Under the pieces are notes generated by a model. That model was not told the origin of the DNA, did no database searches, and saw nothing but the letters and a program-made list of their open reading frames with translations. 64,000 bases of DNA, taken from the NCBI RefSeq assembly GCF_002705925.1, contig NZ_NKRE01000001.1:1776482-1840481 (forward strand), given 5' to 3'. The translations under genes and the position numbers were made by a program. Source of the stretch: Mycobacterium ostraviense (GTDB lineage Bacteria; Actinomycetota; Actinomycetes; Mycobacteriales; Mycobacteriaceae). Below are positions 7,551-15,653 of the stretch, in pieces. The number at the start of each line of letters is the position of its first letter. Position 1 is the first letter of the stretch.

Positions 7551-9143
7551 GTGGCCCTGATCGATCGGCGAAAACTTCGCCATGTACCCGAGGCGCCCAC
7601 CAACCCCGCGGCCGACCATCGCGGTGCGCCCGTCTTCGATGTCGCCGACCTCTACCGGGGTCCGATCAGTACGGGCGACGAGCATGCCGGCGAGGTCGCG
7701 CTCGATGAAAAGCTGCGTCAGGCCTACTTCTGGATTGTCAACCAGGCGATCATCAGCCCGCATTACGACATCGACTACTTCCACGGCGCTCACCAGAGTT
7801 TCCGATTCGGCGACTCCCAGACCCAGGTCGATCTGCCCAGCGGCCAGTCCTACAGCAGCTTCGTCCTGATCCCTCTGCTCAACTTCGCGGTCCGGCGGCG
7901 GTGCCTGCTCGTCGGCGGGCCGGGCCGCGGCAAGACGGCCAGTGCGGTATTGATGGGTGTCTTGGCGGGCTACTCGGTTACCGAAATCCGCCGCGGAATG
8001 CAGCATGGTCATCCGGAGATGACGGTGGCGGACCTGCTGGGCAGCCCGCTGCCCGCCGACCTGATCAAAGCCGCCAGCCCGCAGGACATTCGGATCGCCT
8101 GGCGGGCTTGGCTGCAGATGCGCGTCCGAATTGTCGACGAGTACAACCGGATTCCAACTCGCACCCAGTCGGCACTGCTGACGCTGATGGGCGACAACTA
8201 CGCCGAGATGTTCGACCAGGTGCTGGAGTGTCCCGAGGCCGCCTGGTATCTGACCGCCAATGACGACGCGGGCGGCGGCACCTATCACGTGATCGAAGCG
8301 CTGCGCGATCGCATCGACGTGGTGGTGGCGGCGCTGAACTTCAACCCGCGCTTCCTCACCCATCTGCTGGACCGGATCGAGGCCGGCTTTCGTCCGGACG
8401 AAGTCGTACCCGAACAGCTGGTGTTCAGCGCCGCGGAGCTGGATCGGCTCTATGCGGAGGTCCTCGCCGTCGAGATTCCTTTCGAAGTGCGACGGCGGAT
8501 CGAGTTCTTTGTCAGCCAGTTCGAGTTCCTCGATGCCGCGGCGTGCACCCTGGAGTACAAGACAAAGGACACCGCACGGCTGGCCGGGCTCGATCCGCAC
8601 CTGCTGGCCCTGGACGACACCGGCCGCGATCGCCTCGCCGACCTGGGCGCGCAAACCCATAACGGGCTGTCGGTGAGGTCGCTGCAGACCATTTTGGTAT
8701 TTGCAAAAGCGTTGGCGTACTTCCGCGGAACTCGCATCGTCGTGATCGAGGACGTTCGGCACATCCTGCCGTTCGTCCTGGTGAACCGGCTGGTCCAGGA
8801 TCGCGACGCGCCGTTTTTCGAGGTGGCGGGCAACGCCGCCTACCGAGCCGACCGCGTCGGCTGGATCCGGCGCCTGTTCGAGCTGTCCTGCGCGCAATAC
8901 GACCAGCAGGGACTCGACGCCGACGATCCGGTGGTCGATCTGTTCGCCGAGTTCGAGCTGGGCCTCGACGGCATCACCGAGCGCCAGGTGCGTGACCGAC
9001 TGGTCCGCATCGAGCGCACCTTGAGCGGCTGGTCGACCGGACGAAAGCTGTACGGCACCGTCTACGACGACATCATCGCGCTGAAGTACCTGCACCAGCG
9101 CTACACCAACTATCTCGCATGGCTGACCCATGACCCTGGTTGA
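7551..9143 (+). CDS. MoxR-type AAA+ ATPase
   Basis: A 530-residue AAA+ protein. The Walker A motif is GGPGRGKTAS near residue 122, followed by the MoxR-typical DLLGSPLP, Walker B RIVDEYNRIP near residue 190, sensor 1 WYLTANDD, and an ALRDRID segment where MoxR proteins carry the arginine finger. The ~120-residue N-terminus and ~200-residue C-terminus are not recognised. MoxR ATPases usually work with a VWA-domain partner to remodel or load metal or cofactor into enzymes (CbbQ/CbbO, NorQ/NorD). The VWA partner here is the third gene, at 10059. GTG 7551 is preceded by GAGAAG. It is first of a seven-gene run and overlaps the next gene by 14 bp. Confidence 0.85.
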   Translation: MALIDRRKLRHVPEAPTNPAADHRGAPVFDVADLYRGPISTGDEHAGEVALDEKLRQAYFWIVNQAIISPHYDIDYFHGAHQSFRFGDSQTQVDLPSGQSYSSFVLIPLLNFAVRRRCLLVGGPGRGKTASAVLMGVLAGYSVTEIRRGMQHGHPEMTVADLLGSPLPADLIKAASPQDIRIAWRAWLQMRVRIVDEYNRIPTRTQSALLTLMGDNYAEMFDQVLECPEAAWYLTANDDAGGGTYHVIEALRDRIDVVVAALNFNPRFLTHLLDRIEAGFRPDEVVPEQLVFSAAELDRLYAEVLAVEIPFEVRRRIEFFVSQFEFLDAAACTLEYKTKDTARLAGLDPHLLALDDTGRDRLADLGAQTHNGLSVRSLQTILVFAKALAYFRGTRIVVIEDVRHILPFVLVNRLVQDRDAPFFEVAGNAAYRADRVGWIRRLFELSCAQYDQQGLDADDPVVDLFAEFELGLDGITERQVRDRLVRIERTLSGWSTGRKLYGTVYDDIIALKYLHQRYTNYLAWLTHDPG

Positions 9144-10062
9144 CGGCCCGATGGCCGCCGCGCTGGCCCAGCATCGGGACCGCTGCAACGCGATCGTCGC
9201 CAACGCGCGCCGAACCTACGTCGACTTCGACACCACCATCCTGGAGAACCACATTAGGGGCCCGCTGCGCGACCTCGTCGACTCATGCGACCGGATCTCG
9301 CCCGGCTCCGGTGCGCGCGTGCTGGCGGCGGTATTCGACTCCGTTGTCGAGCTCGTCGGCCAGCACCGCCTTGGCGGCGGCTCCCACGACCCGCTGCTGG
9401 CCGCGCTGCCGGGGTTGGCGCGGATCCTGCTCGACGAACCGCGCAAGGTCTTCGGTTCACTCGCCAATGCCGTTGTCCACCTGCACCACTGCGGGCTGTC
9501 CGTCGGCGAGTGGCTCACCCGCGTGACCACCGCAGCGGCCGGCGGTAACCCGACGATGACCATGCGTGCCGGGCAGGTGGCGGCCTGGCTGCTTGGCCTC
9601 AGCCAGTACCGCGACAGCGCCCTGGGCGTCGCGGTGACGCTCAGTGATGCCGCATTCAGCGCCGCAGTCGGCGTCGACGGAGTGACGGCAACCGACACCC
9701 TGCAACGGATGCGGGACAACCGGTGGTGGCGACCCGGCCGAAGCCCCACCGGCGCTCCGTCCGTCGCCCACCGGGTGGGGGCTTTCCGAGGGTTCGGAGG
9801 TCAGTTCTTGAGTCCGCCGCGGGTCGGGGTCCGGGCCGGCCACATCGTGGTCTGCTCCGGAGCGGACGCCTGGTTGCTGCACGCCGATGCCTGGGGTGCC
9901 ACGCTGACCCGCACCGAACCGCAGGGCATCGATTTTTCCTCGGCCACAAAGGCTTTCGTTCCCTCGGGGGTGCGCCCGGTCAGTGTCGCCGCTACCGCGG
10001 ACATCACCGCGCTCACGGTGCCCACCAGCTATCAGGTGCTGGTCGTGGAGCCCGGCCGATGA
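9130..10062 (+). CDS. Unrecognised protein of the MoxR-VWA cluster
   Basis: A 310-residue soluble protein with no motif I recognise. The first ~190 residues look helical (DFDTTILENHIRGPLRDLVD, then several Leu/Ala-rich helices). After a linker with GRSPTGAPS, residues ~215-310 look like a beta-rich domain (HIVVCSGADAWLLHADAW). ATG 9130 overlaps the ATPase gene by 14 bp, and the stop overlaps the next start by ATGA, so it is translated with them. ATG 9151 is an alternative start. Its fixed position between the ATPase and its VWA partner suggests an adaptor or substrate-recognition subunit, which is inference only. Confidence 0.75.
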   Translation: MTLVDGPMAAALAQHRDRCNAIVANARRTYVDFDTTILENHIRGPLRDLVDSCDRISPGSGARVLAAVFDSVVELVGQHRLGGGSHDPLLAALPGLARILLDEPRKVFGSLANAVVHLHHCGLSVGEWLTRVTTAAAGGNPTMTMRAGQVAAWLLGLSQYRDSALGVAVTLSDAAFSAAVGVDGVTATDTLQRMRDNRWWRPGRSPTGAPSVAHRVGAFRGFGGQFLSPPRVGVRAGHIVVCSGADAWLLHADAWGATLTRTEPQGIDFSSATKAFVPSGVRPVSVAATADITALTVPTSYQVLVVEPGR

Positions 10063-11792
10063 CGACCGTCGCCACCGCGGCCGACGCCCGCCTCGAATGG
10101 CACCGACGCTGGTCCGAGGCCCTGGCGTTGTGGAGCCGGTTCACCCGGCTGCGTGAGCCGCAGTTGTGCACGACGACCGAGCAGGCGAACGCGTCGGGCC
10201 TCGACGGCAGCTTCGCCATGATCCGGCTGACCGACCAGCTGGTGGTGATCGACCTACAGCAGGTGATCGAGCGGAACCTGGTTGACCTGCCGCTGGAGAT
10301 CATGGGTCACGAGATCGGCCACCACATCCTGTGTCCGTCCAACCTCACCGACCAAGCGCGGATGCTGGCCCGCATGCGCTGGGCGCTGCCGGGGGTGGAA
10401 GGCGCCGCACCGGCCGTGGCCAACCTCTACGCCGACCTGCACATCAACGACCGGCTGCAACGCGGCTCCGGCCTGCGCATGGACGAGGTGTATCGCCGGC
10501 TGAAAGCGCATGCCCCCGAGGGACCGATCAGCGACTTGTGGCGCCTCTACCAGCGCATCTACGAGATCTTGTGGGCATTGCGCCGCGGCGACCTGACCCC
10601 CGGTCCGCTGCCCGACCGGATCGAAGGCGACGCCCAGCTGGGAAGTCGGCTGGTGCGTGCCTACCGTTCGGACTGGCTCGACGGGGCAGCCGGGTTCGCC
10701 GCTCTATGCCTGCCGTATCTGGCCCAAGACCCTGACGCCCGCCGCGTTCTGGCCGGCTGGGACGACTCGCTGAACACGGCCGGGGGTGTGGTACCGCCCG
10801 GGCTCACCGACATGGACGCCGGCGAACGGACCGAGCCACTGCATCCCGCCAACGACCCGCGGGTCACCGAGGGCGCCGAACCTGTTGCAGCGCAGCCGCT
10901 CTCAGAAGTTCCGTCGGCCGCGCCGCCGGTCCAGGCTCGCGAGCCCTTCCAGTACGGCGAACTGCTGCGCGCGCTGGGTCTGAGGCTGAGCGACCATGAC
11001 GTCGCGGTCCGCTACTACCGGGAGGCGGCCCAGCGCCACCTCATCCCGTTCCCGTCGAGGCCGGCACCTAGCACCGGAGACCTGGTGCCGGAAGGCCTTT
11101 CGCCGTGGACGGTGGGGGAACCGATGGCCGACATCGATTGGCTGCACTCGGTCATTCGCAGCCCGCTCGTCGTACCGGGAGTCACCACCGTCAAGCGAGT
11201 AATGGCCCCCGAGGAAGCCCTGCCGCCGCGCCCGCAACCACTGGACCTCGACCTCTACATCGACTCGTCGGGCTCCATCGTCAACCCGCAACGACAGCTG
11301 TCCTTCCTGGCGCTGGCCGCAGCGATCATTGCGCTGTCGTGTCTGCGCTGCGGTGGCCGTGTCCAGGCCACCCTGTGGAGCGCGGCGCGGCGGTTCGAAA
11401 CCACAGCCGGTTTCATCACCGACACCGAACGCGTCTTGCGGATCGTCACCGGCTACCTCGGCGGCGGCACCGCCTTTCCGATCCATGTGCTGCGTGACAC
11501 CTACGCTGCTCGCACCGAACGGGACCGGCCGGTGCATGTGCTGGTGATCTCCGATGACGGCGTGACGACGATGTTCAACCGGGACGAACACGGCAACGAC
11601 GGCGCGGTGATCGCCCGGGAATCGTTGGCTCGGGCGCGCGGCGGCGGCACCATGGTGCTCAACCTGTACCGGTGGCCCGACGATTTGAGTCCGGCCGTCG
11701 ACATGGGCTGGGACGTGGTTTCGATCCGCGGCTGGGCAGAGTTGCTGGGTTTCGCCCGCCGTTTCGCGCACCAGGCGTACCGGGGCGGGTGA
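10059..11792 (+). CDS. Metallopeptidase-like and VWA domain fusion (DUF2201-like)
   Basis: 577 residues. The N-terminal half has a zinc-protease motif, GHEIGHHILCP near residue 85 (HExxH), followed by NLYADLHINDRL, which could supply the third ligand. The C-terminal half is a VWA domain with a MIDAS beginning DLYIDSSGSIV near residue 405 (DxSxS) and a later LVISDDG. This arrangement resembles the DUF2201 family (putative metallopeptidase plus VWA-like), which is commonly encoded beside MoxR ATPases. A Pro/Glu-rich linker (about 265-310) joins the halves. The start ATG 10059 overlaps the preceding stop; an upstream ATG at 9723 lies deep in the previous gene and is rejected. It is probably the MIDAS partner of the ATPase at 7551. 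Confidence 0.8.
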   Translation: MTTVATAADARLEWHRRWSEALALWSRFTRLREPQLCTTTEQANASGLDGSFAMIRLTDQLVVIDLQQVIERNLVDLPLEIMGHEIGHHILCPSNLTDQARMLARMRWALPGVEGAAPAVANLYADLHINDRLQRGSGLRMDEVYRRLKAHAPEGPISDLWRLYQRIYEILWALRRGDLTPGPLPDRIEGDAQLGSRLVRAYRSDWLDGAAGFAALCLPYLAQDPDARRVLAGWDDSLNTAGGVVPPGLTDMDAGERTEPLHPANDPRVTEGAEPVAAQPLSEVPSAAPPVQAREPFQYGELLRALGLRLSDHDVAVRYYREAAQRHLIPFPSRPAPSTGDLVPEGLSPWTVGEPMADIDWLHSVIRSPLVVPGVTTVKRVMAPEEALPPRPQPLDLDLYIDSSGSIVNPQRQLSFLALAAAIIALSCLRCGGRVQATLWSAARRFETTAGFITDTERVLRIVTGYLGGGTAFPIHVLRDTYAARTERDRPVHVLVISDDGVTTMFNRDEHGNDGAVIARESLARARGGGTMVLNLYRWPDDLSPAVDMGWDVVSIRGWAELLGFARRFAHQAYRGG

Positions 11793-12388
11793 GCCATTTG
11801 TCCACGCCTTCAGTTGCCACGCTGGTTCATCGGTTGGCCGACTGTCCGGACGACTTCTTGGCGCCGCCATTGATCGGTGACCGCGGAGTAGTCGCCGTCG
11901 CCGCGGTGGTCGGCGACACCCTGGCCTCATTGGGCGCCGCCCTACCCGACGACTGGGTGGCCGGCCTCACCCCCGGCCACACCCCCGGCCACACCGACGC
12001 GGCGACGGAAAACTGGCTGCGAGCCTGTCTGGTGTCCTGCTGGCTGGCCACCGACGAATCGGCACGATCTGTGTTGTCCGGGGCCGCTTTTCTGGGGTTC
12101 TTGGGTGAGGAGCTGTGGGCAATGGCCGTCTTGGTGCGCGCCGAACTGCTGGTGCGCGATCCCGACCGGCGTGAAGAACTCGCCCGTTTGGTGTTCCGCC
12201 GAGCGGGGGTGGTGCCCGCCGGCGAAACCGTTGAACAAGCAGCTGACCGGCTGTCCACCCTGGACTCGGCGACGCGGGCGCGCGTCGAGGCCGAGGCCCG
12301 AGCCGCCGAAGCGCGGGCCAAGGAAGTACGCGCCGCCCTGGCCCGCAAGCGTGCCGCGGAAGCCGCGGCCCGAGCATCAAGGGAATAG
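11789..12388 (+). CDS. Small helical protein with a C-terminal coiled coil (cluster gene)
   Basis: 199 residues, starting at GTG 11789, which overlaps the VWA gene stop by GTGA. The middle (about 70-140) is predicted all-helical (ENWLRACLVSCWLATDE and EELWAMAVLVRAELLVRDP). The last ~45 residues form a charged Ala/Glu/Arg coiled coil ending ARKRAAEAAARASRE. There is no signal peptide, membrane segment or known domain. Translational coupling on the upstream side and a gap of only 3 bp downstream make it an integral member of the cluster, perhaps an assembly scaffold. Confidence 0.7.
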   Translation: MSHLSTPSVATLVHRLADCPDDFLAPPLIGDRGVVAVAAVVGDTLASLGAALPDDWVAGLTPGHTPGHTDAATENWLRACLVSCWLATDESARSVLSGAAFLGFLGEELWAMAVLVRAELLVRDPDRREELARLVFRRAGVVPAGETVEQAADRLSTLDSATRARVEAEARAAEARAKEVRAALARKRAAEAAARASRE

Positions 12389-12391
12389 CCC

Positions 12392-13747
12392 ATGCCACGA
12401 TTCACGCCCATGGGCTCCGGCGTCGTTCCCTTCGAGGAACGCCATCCGCTCATTTCCGCCACCGGGCGGCAAACCCTTGATGCGCTGCTCGAAGCACCCG
12501 ACGCGCCGTTGTGGAACCATCACTGCGGCGACCGCCTGAACCGCGAGGCGCTCGACCGAGTCAACGCCTACGCGACGTCCGTGGTCCTCGATCCCCCGCG
12601 CTGGCGTCCCGATCACCGACCGCCGTGGCTGGCCGGCTACCTTGCCCGCGCCCGGCAGGTCGTGCCGCGCTACCGCCAAACCGACGCCGCGTCACCGGCT
12701 TTCACCACCGGACGGGCGAACCTGGCCCGCGGCTGGTGGGAACTGGTTCCCGACGACGCCGATCTCGACGACCTCATCTGGTTCCCGACGTCGGGATCGG
12801 GACATCCGGCAGTCGTGGTGCCCACGCACCCGGTCTCGGTTTCCTGCTACTACCCCTTGCTGCTGCAGGCCGCCCGCTGGCATGGCGTCACCGTGCAGTT
12901 CCGGGCCGACCGCGCCGACTGGATGACCCTGGTGAGCCAGCGACACGGCGGCTTCATCGTGCCGTCCTGGTCGTCATTTCTCGGCTGTGCGACCGCCAAG
13001 GTGAACCTCGAGGATGCGGGCTGGCCGGATCCCCTAGCCCGGCGCCGTTTCTTGGAGCACCACGATCCCCAGGTGATCACCGGCGACCCGGTCTCACTGA
13101 GCCAGCTCGCCGGGCTGGACGTGGACCTGCATCCCACGGTGCTGATCTCCACCGCGTTACACCTCAGCGCCGCGACCAGGCAACGAGTTGCCCAGCGCTT
13201 CGGATGCCCGGTCATCGACGTGTACTCCACCACCGAATCGGGCCCGGTCGCCGCCAGCCGTCCCGGACGCGGCATGGCCTTGCTGCAACCACGGCTGTTC
13301 GTGGAGGTGCTCGACGATGCCGGCATGCCTTGTGCGCCAGGAGCTTTGGGGCAAATCGCGCTCACCGGCGGGATGAATCCATTCCTGCCGCTGCTGCGCT
13401 ACCGCACCGGGGACAGCGCCCGGCTGGTGTGGTCGGGCGACCAGCCGGTCATCGAAGACCTGATTGGCCGCACCCCGGTGATGTTGAGCCGCGCGGACGG
13501 CACCCAAGCGAACTCGTTCGACGTCACCCAGCTTTTCCAGGAGCTGCCGCTGCGTCGCTGGGCGGTCCGTCAACACGCCGACACGTCGATCACCGTGCAA
13601 CGGGAGCTGGAGGTCGGCGCCACAGACACTGCCGACGACCTCATCGTCGCAGCGCTGCGCCGCGCACTCGGCCCCGTCCCGGTAGCCGTCGAGCCGCTGA
13701 CGGCACCCGACAAGGTCACTCCGTTCAGCACCGCGGGGCCACGATGA
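12392..13747 (+). CDS. PaaK-like adenylate-forming enzyme (ANL superfamily)
   Basis: 451 residues, close to the length of phenylacetate-CoA ligases. Core motifs are readable: the Ser/Gly-rich ATP loop WFPTSGSGHP near residue 130, VYSTTESGP (A5) near residue 275, RYRTGDSARL (A7, with the ribose-binding Asp), and an A10-like APDKVTPFS at the very C-terminus, where the Lys would catalyse adenylation. It should activate a carboxylate as acyl-AMP. The acceptor (CoA, amine or carrier) is not evident and no carrier protein lies in the cluster. ATG 12392 lies 3 bp after the coiled-coil gene, and its stop overlaps the radical SAM start. Confidence 0.75.
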   Translation: MPRFTPMGSGVVPFEERHPLISATGRQTLDALLEAPDAPLWNHHCGDRLNREALDRVNAYATSVVLDPPRWRPDHRPPWLAGYLARARQVVPRYRQTDAASPAFTTGRANLARGWWELVPDDADLDDLIWFPTSGSGHPAVVVPTHPVSVSCYYPLLLQAARWHGVTVQFRADRADWMTLVSQRHGGFIVPSWSSFLGCATAKVNLEDAGWPDPLARRRFLEHHDPQVITGDPVSLSQLAGLDVDLHPTVLISTALHLSAATRQRVAQRFGCPVIDVYSTTESGPVAASRPGRGMALLQPRLFVEVLDDAGMPCAPGALGQIALTGGMNPFLPLLRYRTGDSARLVWSGDQPVIEDLIGRTPVMLSRADGTQANSFDVTQLFQELPLRRWAVRQHADTSITVQRELEVGATDTADDLIVAALRRALGPVPVAVEPLTAPDKVTPFSTAGPR

Positions 13748-14631
13748 GCTGGGCCGACTGTTCCTTCCTGACCTGCTCGGTGCTGCCGGTACGGATGGCC
13801 TGCCAGTGCAGCTGCCCGTTCTGCTTTTCGCGCTCGTCGATTTCCGCGCTGGAAGCTGCGCCGGCCCGCTGGTCGGATGAGGAGCTGCGGAGCTACTTCC
13901 GGTGGTCGGCGAGCAGGGGTGCCAGCCGGATGGTGGTCACCGGAGGCGGCGAGCCGCTGCTGCGCCCTGATGAGTGCGTGCGAGCCATTCGGTTGGCCGC
14001 CGACGTTTTCGACGAGATCGCGCTGTTCACCAACGGTGCCCGACTGAGTTCGCCCGTCGCCGCCGAGTTGCGCTCCGCGGGCCTAACGTACCTGTGTTGG
14101 TCCCGCCACGCCGTGGACGACGCCGGGAACCGGGCGATCATGGGCGACGCCGCGCCCACCGCCGAAGCGGTGTTGGCGGCCACGCAGGGCGCGGGATTGC
14201 CGGTTCGAGCAACCTGCGTGATGAGTACCGCCGGTGTCATCGACCCCGACCAGGTCTGGGCGTACATCGGGGCGTTCACGGCACTGGGGGTCACTGAATT
14301 CACGTTCAAGCACACGTATGTGGCGTCGGCGCGGTCGCTGCTTTCCTCGTCTGCCGCCAACCAGTGGTGCCGGGAGCATCAGGTCCACGCTGATCCGTTC
14401 GCCGGTCGTGGCCACGTCGTCGGGGGCCTGCCATGGGGTCCCACAATCCGTCGCATTGGGAAGGTGCAGGTATGTCATTACTACGAACCGACACCGGAGT
14501 GGGAGCTGCGGCATCGGCTGGCCCGCTCGTCCAACCTGCTGGCGGACGGCCGGGTGTACGCGTCGCTGGAAGACCGGGCCAGCCTGCTGTACCGGCTGGG
14601 CTGCTCACCGATGCGGGCTGCGAGCCGTTAG
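13744..14631 (+). CDS. Radical SAM enzyme
   Basis: 295 residues. The CxxxCxxC cluster motif is CQCSCPFC near residue 20 and the SAM-binding GGE motif is VTGGGEPLL near residue 60, followed by a partial TIM-barrel pattern (LFTNGARL, RATCVMSTAG, EFTFKHTY). It contains no long SPASM-type Cys tail; later Cys residues are scattered. ATG 13744 overlaps the preceding stop (ATGA). The last 160 bp also lie inside the reading frame of the downstream aminotransferase-like gene. The substrate is unknown; the neighbouring adenylating and PLP-fold genes suggest small-molecule or amino-acid modification. Confidence 0.8.
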   Translation: MSWADCSFLTCSVLPVRMACQCSCPFCFSRSSISALEAAPARWSDEELRSYFRWSASRGASRMVVTGGGEPLLRPDECVRAIRLAADVFDEIALFTNGARLSSPVAAELRSAGLTYLCWSRHAVDDAGNRAIMGDAAPTAEAVLAATQGAGLPVRATCVMSTAGVIDPDQVWAYIGAFTALGVTEFTFKHTYVASARSLLSSSAANQWCREHQVHADPFAGRGHVVGGLPWGPTIRRIGKVQVCHYYEPTPEWELRHRLARSSNLLADGRVYASLEDRASLLYRLGCSPMRAASR

Positions 14632-15572
14632 TCGACGCGGACCTGCTCGCGGGTGCCATCCGGCCGGATCAGGTCGAGTCGCTGCGCCCGCTGCTACCCG
14701 TGGGTTCTCGCATCGCGGCCGAGGCATACCGGAGCGCCGTTGCGCAGCTGGGCGCCGACGACCTGTCCAACCATTACCGCGACGGCCAAGACTGGCTGCG
14801 TTATGTCTTCGCACCCGCCCTGATTGACCGGGTGCAACGACTCAGCGAAGGCGAATGGGATTTGACCGGCTGGCAGCTTTTTGCGGCCGGAAGCGACGTC
14901 GACCTCATCACCCACATCACCGAGGCGGTGGCGGCCGCGGGTCAGGTTGTGATCTACCCGGGCGACTGGTACGGCTTCATGGTCGGCGCTACCCATGACC
15001 ACGCCGTCCGGTTCGACGCCGCGGGATCAGCAGATCTGGCCTGCTTGTGCGTGCCGTCGGTGCGCAACGGTCACCTGACCGACGAGATGGTCGCGTTCCT
15101 GGCCCGCTCGCCGGCGCGGCTACTCAACATCAACCTGTTTCCGACGCTGGCCGCCGCAGACCGCGCGGAGATCGCCCGGGCGCTGCGGCCGCTGCTTCCC
15201 GGCGCGCTGTTGTCGATCAGTTTCAGCCGCGGGTTCGGCCTGACCGCCTCGCAGCTGGGCGTGCTGCTCGTCCCGCCGGGCCACCCGTTGGCAACCAGAT
15301 ACCGGCGGCAGTGGGACTGGTTCTCGTACTTCTACAACGCCCTGGCCGCTCGGGCCTTCATGGCCGTTGACATGGCAGCGCTGGCCGAGGTCGACGCCGC
15401 GCGGCGGGACTGGGTGGCCGATTGGCTGTCGCAACGTCAGTTACCCGCCGTGGCGTCGGGCAGCTACTACGTACGCAGCTTCCGTCCAGATGGACCCGTC
15501 GCCGACCACCTTCGGCCGTTGTTCCGGCAGGGGGTGTTGCGCTGTTGCCTCAAGCCGACGATCACTGGGTGA
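14472..15572 (+). CDS. Aminotransferase-fold (PLP type I-like) protein lacking the catalytic lysine
   Basis: 367 residues from ATG 14472. The order of features resembles fold type I aminotransferases: VVIYPGDWYGF (cofactor-ring stacking region), LLNINLFPT, then SISFSRGFGLTASQLG, where these enzymes have S-F-S-K. The Schiff-base Lys is Arg, and the only Lys in the whole protein is six residues from the C-terminus. It may be a PLP-binding scaffold, use another cofactor, or be a non-catalytic partner. The start is uncertain: no ATG, GTG or TTG exists in this frame after GTG 14499, so the gene must overlap the radical SAM gene by at least 130 bp, be made by a -1 frameshift, or use CTG. It is the last gene of the cluster. 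Confidence 0.65.
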   Translation: MSLLRTDTGVGAAASAGPLVQPAGGRPGVRVAGRPGQPAVPAGLLTDAGCEPLVDADLLAGAIRPDQVESLRPLLPVGSRIAAEAYRSAVAQLGADDLSNHYRDGQDWLRYVFAPALIDRVQRLSEGEWDLTGWQLFAAGSDVDLITHITEAVAAAGQVVIYPGDWYGFMVGATHDHAVRFDAAGSADLACLCVPSVRNGHLTDEMVAFLARSPARLLNINLFPTLAAADRAEIARALRPLLPGALLSISFSRGFGLTASQLGVLLVPPGHPLATRYRRQWDWFSYFYNALAARAFMAVDMAALAEVDAARRDWVADWLSQRQLPAVASGSYYVRSFRPDGPVADHLRPLFRQGVLRCCLKPTITG

Positions 15573-15653
15573 CAGCATCTTCGGGCGCCAACTCGCCGCC
15601 CTGATTACCCGTGACCGTCCTGCACGGGGTCGACGGAATGCGGCGCCGCAGGA

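Noticed and set aside
9723..10058. N-terminal extension of the metallo-VWA protein
   Set aside because: It lies entirely within the preceding gene in another frame and is a basic low-complexity peptide; ATG 10059 with the ATGA overlap is the natural start.
12511..13743. Long upstream extension of the radical SAM frame
   Set aside because: It overlaps the adenylating enzyme in a different frame, and the radical SAM motif begins just after ATG 13744.
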